Source: Phaeovulum sp. (lineage in GTDB: Bacteria > Pseudomonadota > Alphaproteobacteria > Rhodobacterales > Rhodobacteraceae). Taken from it: a DNA stretch of 64,000 nucleotides. Position 1 is the first letter of the stretch; every line of letters starts with the position of its first letter. The stretch covers positions 98,297 to 162,296 of the forward strand of contig NZ_JAUXPI010000002.1 in assembly GCF_030684035.1 (NCBI RefSeq), in the 5' to 3' direction. The position numbers and the translations under genes were made by a program. Under the pieces are notes generated by a model, which did not search any database, was not told the origin of the DNA, and saw only the letters and a list, made by a program, of their open reading frames with translations. Shown in pieces: positions 20,666-29,194 of this stretch.

Positions 20666-21613
20666 CTAGACGCGGCTCAAAGTGCAGAGCGGCGTCAGGC
20701 GGCGAACATCGGCGGCGCGGCAAAGCTGCGTCGCCGCAGTCGCTACCGCAGAGCTTGCCGCTGCCGCGCCGATCTGCAGCGCCCGTTCGGGCCGGTCGCC
20801 ACGGCTGAGCGCCAGCGTGAAAGCCCCCACCAGACTGTCGCCCGCGCCGACCTTTGATAGCACCGGCACCTTTGCCGCCGCCGCGTGCCAGCGCCCTTCG
20901 GCACTGGCCAGCACCGAGCCATCGGCACCGCGCGCCACAATCACGATGTCGGCGACCCGGCGCATCACCAGAGACTGCGCGAAATCGGCGCTGTCCGCGC
21001 GGCCCGGCAGGGCGTGCCCGGCCAGCTCTTCCGCCTCTTCGCCATCCATCCGCAACACATGCGCGGGGGCCGAGTGCGCAGCCAGCAGATGGTGCAACGC
21101 CTTGCCAGAGGTATCCAGGATGAGCCGCGCCCCGGCGCGTTTGATCCGCGCCGCAAGATGGGCTGGAAAATCATCCGGCACCCCCGGCGGCTGGCTGCCC
21201 GAAAGCACCACATAGCCACCCCGAGGGGCTGCCCGCGCGATTCTCGAAAGTGCCGCGGTCACCGATTTTGCCGGCCAGGTCGGGCCAGGCATCACAAAGC
21301 GGTATTGCTTGCCGCTGGAATTCTCGAGAACCGAAAAACTTTGCCGCGTCTCACCCGGCGAAGGAAAGGGTGCCAGGCCGATACCGGCCTCGGCCAGAAG
21401 ATGCACCAGCTTGTCGCCCATCGGCCCGCCCACAGCGACAAAGGCGGTGGAATGGCCGCCCAGAATGGTGATCGTGCGGCTCACGTTGATGCCGCCGCCA
21501 CCGGGGTCGGTATCGGGGCGCGCGCAGCGCAGCTTGCGGTCAGGGTCAACCACATCAGTCGTGGTCGCGAAATCGACCGTCGGGTTGAGTGTCACAGTCA
21601 GGATCGGATTCAT
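20666..21613 (-). CDS. PfkB family hexose/phosphohexose kinase
   Basis: A 315-residue cytoplasmic kinase of the ribokinase superfamily, closest in pattern to 1-phosphofructokinase and PfkB. It has TLNPTVD at residues 6-12, DPGGGGINVSRTI substrate loop, and the ATP-site signature VGAGDSLVGAF (catalytic Asp about residue 252). It phosphorylates a sugar phosphate or hexose with ATP; which one cannot be decided here because no fructose PTS genes are nearby. The ATG at 21613 follows GGGGGCAGG. A small inverted repeat GCAAA-T-TTTGC (21627-21637) lies just upstream. Confidence 0.85.
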   Translation of the reverse strand: MNPILTVTLNPTVDFATTTDVVDPDRKLRCARPDTDPGGGGINVSRTITILGGHSTAFVAVGGPMGDKLVHLLAEAGIGLAPFPSPGETRQSFSVLENSSGKQYRFVMPGPTWPAKSVTAALSRIARAAPRGGYVVLSGSQPPGVPDDFPAHLAARIKRAGARLILDTSGKALHHLLAAHSAPAHVLRMDGEEAEELAGHALPGRADSADFAQSLVMRRVADIVIVARGADGSVLASAEGRWHAAAAKVPVLSKVGAGDSLVGAFTLALSRGDRPERALQIGAAAASSAVATAATQLCRAADVRRLTPLCTLSRV

Positions 21614-21726
21614 CGCCTGCCCCCGAGCAAATTTTGCAGTGACAGTGCCACCAATATGCGGCGGTTCCAAGTGGTGGCGCTAACAATTCCGCACCTGCGG
21701 CGCTTTCGCCGCGGGCCGGGGCGGCG

Positions 21727-22134
21727 CTATTCCCACCAGCGGTCGATTGCCGCAATGTCATCATCCGACCAGCCGAAGTGATGCGCCATTTCATGCACCA
21801 TCACATGCGCCACCAGCGCCCCAAGCGCGATGTCGCCGCGCGCCGCCCATTCATCAAGGATCGGGCGACGGAACAGCCAGATCACATCCGGGCCGATCAG
21901 CTGATCCATCACCGATTTCTGGGTCAGCGGGATGCCGTCATATAGCCCGGTCAACTCGAACCCGTCCTCGATCTGCATCTCGTCAAGCATTTCGTCGGAG
22001 GCGAAATCCTCGACCCGCAGCACAATGCCCGCTGCCTGCGCGGCAAATGCCACGGGCAGGGCGGCGCGCGCCGCCTCGGCCATAGCCTCGATCTCGTCCA
22101 GCCCCGGCGCGCAGCGCCTTGTCCATTCGCCCAT
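21727..22134 (-). CDS. Metallopeptidase family protein (zincin-like)
   Basis: A 135-residue small zincin-type protein with HEMAHHFGW close to the C terminus, i.e. the zinc motif HExxH. The central region (GLYDGIPLTQKSV and LFRRPILDEW) matches the bacterial minimal metallopeptidase family. Activity of this family is little characterised. Two starts are possible, 22134 and 22146; I use 22134 because the G-rich ribosome binding site has better spacing. It runs opposite to gltX, and the two starts are 78 bp apart. Confidence 0.85.
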   Translation of the reverse strand: MGEWTRRCAPGLDEIEAMAEAARAALPVAFAAQAAGIVLRVEDFASDEMLDEMQIEDGFELTGLYDGIPLTQKSVMDQLIGPDVIWLFRRPILDEWAARGDIALGALVAHVMVHEMAHHFGWSDDDIAAIDRWWE

Positions 22135-22211
22135 GTCCGCCCCCATTCCCCCCCCGATATGGACAAAAGCCGCGCCGTATGAAAGAGCGAGGCCAACGAG
22201 GAGTGCCCGAA

Positions 22212-23540
22212 ATGTCCACCGTCACCCGCTTTGCCCCTTCGCCCACCGGTTATATCCATGTCGGTAACCTGCGCACGGCACTGATGGCCTATCTGATTGC
22301 GCGCAAGTCGGGAGGGCAGTTCATTCTGCGCCTCGACGATACCGACCGCGAACGTTCAAAGGTCGAATACGCCGACGCGATCATGGAAGACCTCGAATGG
22401 CTTGGTCTTACATGGGATCGGCTGGAACGGCAGTCGGAGCGGTTTGACCGTTACGAGGCGGCGGCGGAAAGCCTGCGCAGCATGGGCAGGTTCTATGAAT
22501 GCTTCGAAAGCCCGGTTGAGCTCGATCTGAAACGCAAGAAACAGCTCAACATGCACAAGCCCCCGGTCTATGACCGCAGCGCGCTGGGCCTGACCGACTT
22601 TGAAAAGGATCGGCTGCGCGAGGAAGGGCGCGAGGGCTACTGGCGCTTTCTGCTCGATCAGGAACGGATCGAGTGGATCGATGGCATCATGGGGCCGATC
22701 TCGATCGATGCGGGCAGCCTGTCGGACCCGGTGCTGATCCGCGCCGACGGACAGGTGCTTTACACCTTTGCCTCCTCGGTCGATGACCTCCAGATGGGGG
22801 TCACCCATATCGTGCGCGGTGCCGACCATGTGACCAACACCGCCACCCAGATCCAGATCATGCGCGCCCTTGGCGGGCAGGTGCCGAGCTTTGCGCACCA
22901 CAGCCTGCTGACCGGGCCGCAGGGGGAAGAGCTTTCCAAGCGCCTCGGCACGCTTTCCTTGCGCGATCTGCGCGCGCGCGGCGTTGCCCCCGAGGCGCTC
23001 TTGAGCCTGATGGCGCGGCTCGGCTCCAGCCAGCCGGTCGAATTGCGCATGAGCCTTGCGGAGATAGCCGAGGGGTTCGAACTGTCGCAGTTTGGCGCGG
23101 CACCGACCAAGCTCGACCCGGAAGACCTGATGCCGCTCACCCGCGAACGCAACCAGCGGCTGCCATTTTCGGCGGTGGCCGAGCGGGTTGCCGGGCTGGG
23201 TATTCCGGCGGCGATTGCCGAGCGGTTCTGGGCGGTGGCGAGCAAGAACATCACCGTTCTGGATGATCTGGCACCCTGGGCGGCGCTGGTGCTGGAAGGT
23301 GCCAAACCGGTGGTCGATGCCGAAGACGCCGAATTCATCGCCGCAGCGATGCGGCTGCTGCCCGCCCCGCCCTATGATGCGAGCACCTGGGGCAGCTGGA
23401 CGGCTGCGGTGAAAGCGGCGACGGGGCGCAAGGGCAAGGAGCTGTTCATGCCGCTGCGCAAGGCGCTGACCGGGCAGGCGCACGGGCCGGAGATGGCCGA
23501 GCTGATGCCGCTTTTGCAAAAGGTCCGCCGCACCGGCTGA
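22212..23540 (+). CDS. gltX: GltX, glutamyl-tRNA synthetase
   Basis: A 442-residue class I aminoacyl-tRNA synthetase. The HIGH-type motif is PSPTGYIHVGN (residues 9-19) and the KMSKS-type motif is ELSKR (about residue 240). The length suits the shorter of the two GltX types found in many alphaproteobacteria; a second gltX elsewhere is common in this group. The ATG at 22212 has GAGGAG 8 bases upstream, whereas an extension to 22119 lacks a site and would overlap the divergent peptidase. It is followed by a copy of the dispersed hairpin element. Confidence 0.95.
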   Translation: MSTVTRFAPSPTGYIHVGNLRTALMAYLIARKSGGQFILRLDDTDRERSKVEYADAIMEDLEWLGLTWDRLERQSERFDRYEAAAESLRSMGRFYECFESPVELDLKRKKQLNMHKPPVYDRSALGLTDFEKDRLREEGREGYWRFLLDQERIEWIDGIMGPISIDAGSLSDPVLIRADGQVLYTFASSVDDLQMGVTHIVRGADHVTNTATQIQIMRALGGQVPSFAHHSLLTGPQGEELSKRLGTLSLRDLRARGVAPEALLSLMARLGSSQPVELRMSLAEIAEGFELSQFGAAPTKLDPEDLMPLTRERNQRLPFSAVAERVAGLGIPAAIAERFWAVASKNITVLDDLAPWAALVLEGAKPVVDAEDAEFIAAAMRLLPAPPYDASTWGSWTAAVKAATGRKGKELFMPLRKALTGQAHGPEMAELMPLLQKVRRTG

Positions 23541-23610
23541 GGCGGCGCGCCGGGGGTTTTGCACCCCCGGACCCCCGCAGGGTATTTGCGCGTAGAAGAC
23601 TCGACATTCG
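23541..23610 (+). repeat. Dispersed hairpin plus GGTATTT element, copy B
   Basis: Directly after gltX, CCGGGGG pairs with CCCCCGG around a TTTTGCA loop, then CCCCCGCAGGGTATTT and a TAGAAGAC tail follow. Three other copies share the tail (near 4091, 37151 and 49847). They look like an intergenic repeat family at gene 3' ends. Confidence 0.65.
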
Positions 23611-23670
23611 CGCGTCTTCATTGCATGCGGGTTTTCGTCGGCGCGGGGGCAGAAGCCCACGGCCATTGCC

Positions 23671-23703
23671 GAAATGAAAACGGGGCGAGCCGCAGCCCGC
23701 CCC
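23671..23703 (-). terminator. Rho-independent terminator of the cold-shock gene
   Basis: On the minus strand GGGGCGGGC pairs with GCTCGCCCC (one G-T pair) around TGCG and is followed by GTTTTCATTTC. It lies 22 bp after the csp stop. Confidence 0.8.
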
Positions 23704-23725
23704 GCCTCAAACCCGGTGCCCGAAA

Positions 23726-23932
23726 TCAGGCCAGCGCGAGGTTGGTGGCCGATTCGCGGCCGTCGCGGCTGGTTTCGATGTCGAAGGTCACTTTCTGACC
23801 ATCGTTCAGCGCGCGGATGCCGGCGCGTTCAACCGCCGAAATGTGCACGAACACGTCTTTCTTGCCGCCATCGGGGGCAATGAAGCCGAAACCTTTGGTG
23901 GTGTTGAACCATTTCACGGAGCCAGTGGCCAT
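23726..23932 (-). CDS. Cold-shock domain protein (CspA family)
   Basis: A 68-residue single-stranded nucleic acid binding protein of the OB fold. RNP1 is KGFGFIAPD (residues 13-21) and RNP2 is DVFVHISAV (residues 26-34). It melts RNA secondary structure and acts as RNA chaperone. A ribosome binding site (GGAGATATCACG) precedes it and a strong terminator follows. Several such genes are usual in Rhodobacterales, so no specific csp letter is given. Confidence 0.95.
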   Translation of the reverse strand: MATGSVKWFNTTKGFGFIAPDGGKKDVFVHISAVERAGIRALNDGQKVTFDIETSRDGRESATNLALA

Positions 23933-24235
23933 CGTGATATCTCCTTCAATATGCCACCCGCGAGATTGCGGCGGCCCGGCTCAGTCAGTGCAGAATCGAA
24001 AGACTGGCCGATGAAGGAACAGTGTCGATCAGATAACATCGCGCCGCTGATATGGGCGCGCTGCGGGCAAAACTCAAGATGGTTTCTGCGGTCGCAGCAA
24101 GATTCACGCGCCGCCGCCAGCCTTGCCAGAATGCCAACCGCCCCCGCCACTTCGGGCGAAATACCGCTGATTTTCTGTTCAATACGGCTTTTCTCTGCCA
24201 GCATCGGCGGCAATGCTGCGGCAAAGGGGAACATC
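23933..24235. other. Divergent regulatory gap between csp and arginase
   Basis: This 303-bp space has no convincing gene. It must hold the csp promoter and its 5' leader, which in cspA-type genes is long and structured, and the arginase promoter. A minus-strand reading frame across it shows no recognisable domain and I do not call it. Confidence 0.5.
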
Positions 24236-25162
24236 ATGCAAAGACACTGCATTCTGATCGGGGCACCAGTCGATAGCGGGCAGCGCCATGCCGGCTGTCT
24301 GATGGGGCCGGCGGCCTACCGCGTTGCCGGGCTGGCGGCAACGCTGACCGAGCTTGGCCATAAGGTCAGCGACCATGGCGATGTGGTGCCCGGGCCCGCG
24401 CCCGCGCTGCACTGCGCCAACCCGGCGGTACACCATCTGGGCGAGATTGTCGCCTGGACCGCGGCGCTTGCGGCAGCGGCGCGGGCGGGCATGGCAGCGG
24501 GCCTCCCGATCTTTCTGGGCGGCGATCACGCGCTGTCGCTTGGCACGGTCTCGGGCGTGGCGGGGCATGCAGCGGCGCTGGGGCGGCCGCTTTTCGTGCT
24601 CTGGCTTGATGCGCATACCGATTTTCATTCGGTCGAAACCACCCAGAGCGGCAATCTGCACGGCACCCCGATGGCCTATATTGCCGGGCGCGAGGGCTTT
24701 GCCCCCTTCCCCCCCTTCCCGGCACCGGTGCCCGGCAAAAACATCTGCATGTTCGGCATCCGCTCGGTTGACCCCGCCGAGCATGACGCGCTGCTTGCCC
24801 GCGACATCGAGATCAATGACATGCGGGTGCTGGATGAGCGCGGCATCATCGCGCCCCTGCGCGAATTTCTGGCCCGTGTCGCCGCTGCGAACGGGCTGCT
24901 GCATGTGTCGCTCGATGTCGATTTTCTCGACCCGGCGATCGCGCCTGCGGTCGGCACCACCGTGCCCGGCGGCACCACCTTTCGCGAAGCGCATCTGGTG
25001 ATGGAACTGCTGCATGAAAGCGGCCTTGTCAGCTCGCTCGATCTGGTCGAGCTCAACCCGTTCCTTGATGACCGGGGTCGCACCGCGCGGCTGATGGTCG
25101 ATCTTGTCGGCTCGCTGATGGGCCGCAAGGTGTTCGACCGCCCGACCCGGGGCTTTGCATGA
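24236..25162 (+). CDS. rocF: Arginase
   Basis: A 308-residue manganese hydrolase splitting arginine to ornithine and urea. The metal-binding motifs are complete: GGDHALSLG, WLDAHTDFH and SLDVDFLDP. VDSGQRHAGC near the N terminus and SGNLHGTPMA near the centre fit the arginase subgroup. The ATG at 24236 has AAAGGGGA ahead; a longer frame to 23843 would run through the regulatory gap. It overlaps the ornithine cyclodeaminase start by 4 bases, so both products should be made in equal amounts and act in sequence. Confidence 0.94.
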   Translation: MQRHCILIGAPVDSGQRHAGCLMGPAAYRVAGLAATLTELGHKVSDHGDVVPGPAPALHCANPAVHHLGEIVAWTAALAAAARAGMAAGLPIFLGGDHALSLGTVSGVAGHAAALGRPLFVLWLDAHTDFHSVETTQSGNLHGTPMAYIAGREGFAPFPPFPAPVPGKNICMFGIRSVDPAEHDALLARDIEINDMRVLDERGIIAPLREFLARVAAANGLLHVSLDVDFLDPAIAPAVGTTVPGGTTFREAHLVMELLHESGLVSSLDLVELNPFLDDRGRTARLMVDLVGSLMGRKVFDRPTRGFA

Positions 25163-26202
25163 CCAGCCCATCGCGCCTTGCGCTGGTGCCCTTCGTTTCG
25201 GTCGCCAACATGATGCGGCTGGTACATCACATCGGGCTGGAACCCATGCTGGTCGAGCTTGCCGGCGAGATCGAGGCAGATTTCCGCCGCTGGCCCGCCT
25301 TCGACAAGACGCCGCGCGTGGCCAGCCATTCCGAGGTCGGGGTGATCGAGCTCATGCCCACGTCGGACGGCGAAACCTATGGCTTCAAATATGTGAACGG
25401 CCACCCCAAGAACATGCGCGAGGGGTTGCAGACGGTGACCGCCTTCGGCCTGCTGGCCGATGTGAACACCGGCTACCCCTTGCTGCTCAGCGAGATGACC
25501 CTGCTCACCGCCTTGCGCACCGCCGCCACCTCGGCAATGGCGGCAAAATGGCTCGCCCCGCAAGGCGCGCGGGTGATGGCGCTGATTGGCAACGGCGCGC
25601 AATCGGAGTTTCAGGCGCTCGCCTTTCGGGCGCTCTGCGGCATCGAGGAGCTTCGGCTTTACGATATCGACCCGGCGGCGACGGCGAAATGCGCGGCAAA
25701 CCTTGCCGGAACCGGGCTGAAGCTGGTGCCATGCCAGAGCGCCGAGGCCGCCATCGAGGGGGCCGACATCATCACCACCTGCACCGCCGACAAGCACTTT
25801 GCGACGATCCTGAGCGACAACATGGTGGGTGCGGGCGTGCACCTCAATGCCATCGGCGGCGATTGCCCCGGCAAGACCGAACTGGCACCCGGCATTCTGC
25901 TGCGCGCTTCGGTATTCGTCGAATACCCCGAACAGACCCGGATCGAGGGCGAAATTCAGCAGATGCCCGCCGATTTTCCGGTAACCGAGCTCTGGCAGGT
26001 CATTACCGGGCAGGCACCGGGGCGGCGGGATCGCGCCGAGGTGACGCTGTTCGACGGCGTCGGCTTCGCGGTCGAAGATTTCTCGGCGCTGCGCTATGTG
26101 CTGCGGCGGATCAAGGGCACCGGGCTTTATGACGATCTCGACATGATCGCCGACCCCGACGAGCCACGCGATCTTTACGGCATGCTGATGCGGGCGCGGT
26201 AG
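25159..26202 (+). CDS. ocd: Ornithine cyclodeaminase
   Basis: A 347-residue NAD-dependent enzyme of the OCD/mu-crystallin family that turns ornithine into proline and ammonia. Visible features are the substrate segment YGFKYVNGHPKN (about residues 74-85), the Rossmann turn LIGNGAQSEFQ, and HLNAIGGDCPGKTEL with the Asp expected to start catalysis. Coupling to arginase (ATGA overlap) makes ornithine the likely substrate rather than another amino acid. The product proline can be taken to glutamate by PutA, encoded 3 kb away. Confidence 0.93.
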   Translation: MTSPSRLALVPFVSVANMMRLVHHIGLEPMLVELAGEIEADFRRWPAFDKTPRVASHSEVGVIELMPTSDGETYGFKYVNGHPKNMREGLQTVTAFGLLADVNTGYPLLLSEMTLLTALRTAATSAMAAKWLAPQGARVMALIGNGAQSEFQALAFRALCGIEELRLYDIDPAATAKCAANLAGTGLKLVPCQSAEAAIEGADIITTCTADKHFATILSDNMVGAGVHLNAIGGDCPGKTELAPGILLRASVFVEYPEQTRIEGEIQQMPADFPVTELWQVITGQAPGRRDRAEVTLFDGVGFAVEDFSALRYVLRRIKGTGLYDDLDMIADPDEPRDLYGMLMRAR

Positions 26203-26286
26203 GCGGGGGGTCGGGGGACCCGGGCTGAAACCTTGCCAAAGTCTTATGGTTTTTTAAAGTATATAATATTGTCAGTTAGTTACACA

Positions 26287-26306
26287 CGATAACACGCGTG
26301 TTATCG
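26287..26306. promoter_or_regulatory. Perfect 20-bp palindrome CGATAACACG-CGTGTTATCG
   Basis: It lies in an AT-rich 111-bp gap where ornithine cyclodeaminase and an Lrp gene converge. It may be a bidirectional hairpin, but no T-run follows on either side. A near copy occurs at 63217-63230 upstream of copZ. Confidence 0.5.
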
Positions 26307-26313
26307 CTGCCGC

Positions 26314-26748
26314 TCAGGGTTTCGCACCCGGGCGGCGCGTGGTCAGCATCAGGCTGGTTTCCGAGGTGGTGACACCCTCGATGCGCCGGATCTGCGACAG
26401 CGTGTCATCAAGCTCGGCTAGGGTTCTGGCCCCGAGTTCCGCGATCAGGTCCCATTTTCCATTCGTGGAATGCACCGCCTGCACCGAAGCCAGCCCCATC
26501 AGCCGCGCCACGATCCTGTCGGTGCCGCGGCCTTCGATCCCCAGCATCATCAACCCGCGCACCGGCGATGCGGTCACATCGGCCCGCGTCAGCACGGTAA
26601 AGCCGGAAATCTCCCCCCGCGTCACCAGCCGCTCCATCCGCGCCCTGACCGTCGCGCGGGAAAGGCCGAGCACCAGCGCGAGGTCGGAAAGCGACGCCCG
26701 CCCGTCGCGGCGCAAGGCCGCGATCAGGCGTTGATCGGTGTCGTCCAT
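26314..26748 (-). CDS. Lrp/AsnC family transcriptional regulator
   Basis: A 144-residue regulator with an N-terminal winged helix (DQRLIAALRRDGRASLSDLALVLGLSRATVRARMERL, about residues 5-41) and a RAM ligand-binding domain. It starts 2 bp after the gabT stop, so gabT and this gene form one unit. It probably senses an amino acid and controls gabT and/or the convergent arginase-ocd pair. The exact effector is not readable. Confidence 0.9.
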   Translation of the reverse strand: MDDTDQRLIAALRRDGRASLSDLALVLGLSRATVRARMERLVTRGEISGFTVLTRADVTASPVRGLMMLGIEGRGTDRIVARLMGLASVQAVHSTNGKWDLIAELGARTLAELDDTLSQIRRIEGVTTSETSLMLTTRRPGAKP

Positions 26749-26750
26749 CG

Positions 26751-28019
26751 CTAGGCCCGCGCCGCCAGCATCGAGGCTTCGAGAATGTCGAGCGCCTCGT
26801 CAAAGACCGCGTCCGGAATGGTCAGCGGCGCGAGGAAGCGGATCACGTTGCCATAGACCCCGCAGGTGAGCAGGATCAGGCCGCGCTTCAGCGCCTCTTC
26901 CCGCACCCGGTTGGTGAAGGCCGGGTTCGGCTCGGCCTTGCCCGCCACGTTGAATTCAACCGCGTTCATGAAGCCGGGGCCGCGGATATCGACAATTTCC
27001 GGCACCCCGTCGCGCATCCCCGCCAGCCGCTGTTTCAGCCGCTGCCCAAGCCGGGTGGCGCGCTCGCAAAGCTGCTCATCCTCGATCACGTCAAGCACCG
27101 CATGCGCTGCGGCCACGCCCAGCGGGTTGCCTGCGTAGGTGCCGCCAAGGCCGCCGGGGTTGGGGCTGTCCATGATCTCGGCGCGGCCGGTAACTGCCGA
27201 GATCGGCAAGCCGCCGCCCAGCCCCTTGGCCATGCAGGTGATGTCGGCTGCCACCCCGTGGTGCTCCATCGCGAACATCTTGCCGGTGCGGGCAAATCCG
27301 GTCTGCACCTCGTCGGCGATCAGCACGATGCCGTGCTGGTCGCAGACCCTGCGCAGCGCCGCCATGAAACCCGCCGGGGCCTCGTAGAACCCGCCCTCGC
27401 CCTGCACCGGCTCGACGATGATCGCGGCAACACGCGCGGGTTCCAGATCGGCCTTGAACAGGCGATCAAGCGCTGCCAGCGCGTCGTCGGTAGAGGTGCC
27501 ATGCAGCGCAACCGGAAACGGCAGGTGCCACACGTCGCCCATCATCGGCCCGAAACCCGCCTTGTAGGGCTGCACCTTGCCGGTCAGCGCCATGCCCATG
27601 AAGGTGCGGCCATGAAAGCCGCCCGCAAATGCCACGACAGCCGCGCGCCCGGTGTAATGGCGGGCGATCTTGACCGCGTTTTCCACCGCCTCGGCGCCGG
27701 TGGTGGCGAAGATCGTCTTCTTGGCAAAGTCGCCGGGCAGCAGGCCATTCAGCCGCTCGGCAAGCGCTACATAGTTTTCATATGGCACCACCTGATGGCA
27801 GGTGTGGGTGAAGCGGTCGAGCTGCGCCTTGACCGCGGCAATCACCCGCGGGTGGCGGTGCCCGGTGTTGACCACGGCAATCCCCGCCGCAAAGTCGATG
27901 TAGCGGTTGCCCTCCTTGTCCCAGATCTCGGCATTCTCGGCGCGGTCGGCATAGACTTGCGTGGTCATGCCGACACCCTTGGCGATGGCAGCGTTCTTGC
28001 GGTCGGTCAGGCTGGTCAT
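26751..28019 (-). CDS. gabT: 4-aminobutyrate aminotransferase (GabT)
   Basis: A 422-residue class III PLP aminotransferase. DEVQTGFARTGKMFA carries the cofactor-binding Asp, and the Schiff-base Lys is in ITCMAKGLGGGLPISA (about residue 268). GTYAGNPLG near residue 297 is also typical. It moves the amino group of 4-aminobutyrate to 2-oxoglutarate, giving succinate semialdehyde; no gabD is nearby. Given the arginine/ornithine context, ornithine or another omega-amino acid as substrate is a serious alternative. The ATG at 28019 follows GGAGGAA, excluding the longer frame. Confidence 0.88.
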   Translation of the reverse strand: MTSLTDRKNAAIAKGVGMTTQVYADRAENAEIWDKEGNRYIDFAAGIAVVNTGHRHPRVIAAVKAQLDRFTHTCHQVVPYENYVALAERLNGLLPGDFAKKTIFATTGAEAVENAVKIARHYTGRAAVVAFAGGFHGRTFMGMALTGKVQPYKAGFGPMMGDVWHLPFPVALHGTSTDDALAALDRLFKADLEPARVAAIIVEPVQGEGGFYEAPAGFMAALRRVCDQHGIVLIADEVQTGFARTGKMFAMEHHGVAADITCMAKGLGGGLPISAVTGRAEIMDSPNPGGLGGTYAGNPLGVAAAHAVLDVIEDEQLCERATRLGQRLKQRLAGMRDGVPEIVDIRGPGFMNAVEFNVAGKAEPNPAFTNRVREEALKRGLILLTCGVYGNVIRFLAPLTIPDAVFDEALDILEASMLAARA

Positions 28020-28231
28020 GGCGTTCCTCCGATTCGGTATTATCGTCTTATTGCGGGATTTTCGCGCCTTGCGATAGGTCGCAGTCGACGCTGTGGCACC
28101 GCTTTTGCGACCCCAGCCGGCCAGTAACCTGCCCTTCGTGGCTGGCCCTCCGGGTCTGAGAGTGTCGCGTTTTGGGCTTGGCCGCGCCCCGCGGCGGGCG
28201 CATACTGGCATGGACCAAACCGGAGTTTGAC

Positions 28232-28630
28232 ATGCGTCGTTCCTGTGCCGCAGCTTTTGCCATGTTTGCCTTGGCCATTCCCGCCGCCGCCGACCCCTTC
28301 GCCGCGCTGCCGGTGGGCAGCCAGTGGCGCATTACCGGCGTTGCGGGCGAGGCGCTGCCTGCGGGTGCCGAAATCACGCTGGTGCGCGCCGACGCGGGCA
28401 TGATCGGCGGCAAGGTGATCTGCAACCAGTATTCACGCCCGATCCGTGCTGTCGGCGAGGCGCTGGTGGTGGGCGGTCTGACCACCACCAAGATGCTCTG
28501 CGATTTCGAGTTCTTCAAATACGAGTTCGCCTTCAACGACCTGCTGGGCAAGGTCGATGCGGTGCGGGCAGGCGGCGGCGGGATCGAGTTTCTTTCGGCC
28601 GGTGCGGTGGTGATTACCGCGGCTGAATAG
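28232..28630 (+). CDS. META-domain secreted protein
   Basis: A 132-residue exported protein: signal peptide to about residue 20 (IPAAA), then one META domain. Marks are WRITGVAG early, GGKVICNQYSRPI where the family has GGCNxY, and LTTTKMLCDFEFFKYE matching the T-x-M-x-C segment of HslJ-type proteins. The role is unknown; HslJ is linked to novobiocin resistance in E. coli. It converges with putR and overlaps it by 17 bases at the 3' ends. Confidence 0.8.
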   Translation: MRRSCAAAFAMFALAIPAAADPFAALPVGSQWRITGVAGEALPAGAEITLVRADAGMIGGKVICNQYSRPIRAVGEALVVGGLTTTKMLCDFEFFKYEFAFNDLLGKVDAVRAGGGGIEFLSAGAVVITAAE

Positions 28631-29090
28631 GCCCCGCCTCTTTCACCGCCTCCATCGCCACATAGGTTGAAGTGGCGGCAACGCTTGGCAGCGTGGAAAT
28701 GCGCTCTGCCATCACCCGGCGATAATCGGCGATATCGGTGGTGCGTACCTTCAAGAGATAGTCGAACCCCCCGGCGATCATGTGGCATTCCTCGATCTCG
28801 GGCATGGCGCGCACCGCCCGGTTGAACGCCTGAAGTGCTGCCTCGCGGGTATCGGAAAGCCGCACCTCGACAAAGGCCACATGCGCCAGCCCCATGCGGA
28901 TCGGGCTGAGAATGGCGCGGTAGCCCGCGATCACGCCAGCCGCCTCCAGCCGCTTCACCCGCGCCTGCACCGGCGATTTCGTCAACCCGACGCGGCGCGC
29001 AAGTTCGGTTGCGGTCATGCGGCCATCGGCGGCAAGTGCCGCAACGATTGCGCTGTCGAAGCGGTCAAGTTCTGCCGGGCCTTTCGGCAT
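28614..29090 (-). CDS. putR: PutR-type Lrp/AsnC regulator of proline catabolism
   Basis: A 158-residue Lrp-family regulator with winged helix FDSAIVAALAADGRMTATELARRVGLTKSPVQARVKRL at about residues 12-49 and a C-terminal RAM domain. It is divergent from putA with a 104-bp gap. This is the arrangement of PutR in Rhodobacter and Agrobacterium, where it activates putA in response to proline. The assignment rests on position and domain type. The ATG at 29090 begins the typical short pre-HTH tail; longer starts are unsupported. Confidence 0.88.
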   Translation of the reverse strand: MPKGPAELDRFDSAIVAALAADGRMTATELARRVGLTKSPVQARVKRLEAAGVIAGYRAILSPIRMGLAHVAFVEVRLSDTREAALQAFNRAVRAMPEIEECHMIAGGFDYLLKVRTTDIADYRRVMAERISTLPSVAATSTYVAMEAVKEAGPIQPR

Positions 29091-29194
29091 ATGTTTGCCC
29101 CATTCTTTGGTCGTTTCGGCTGCAATTGAGCAAAGATCAGGCCGAATGGCTTGCAGATTGCCGCTATCATGGCTGAAACGCAAGGGAGCCGCCG

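Noticed and set aside
23914..24252. A 112-codon minus-strand frame upstream of the cold-shock gene
   Set aside because: It covers the regulatory gap and has no recognisable domain.
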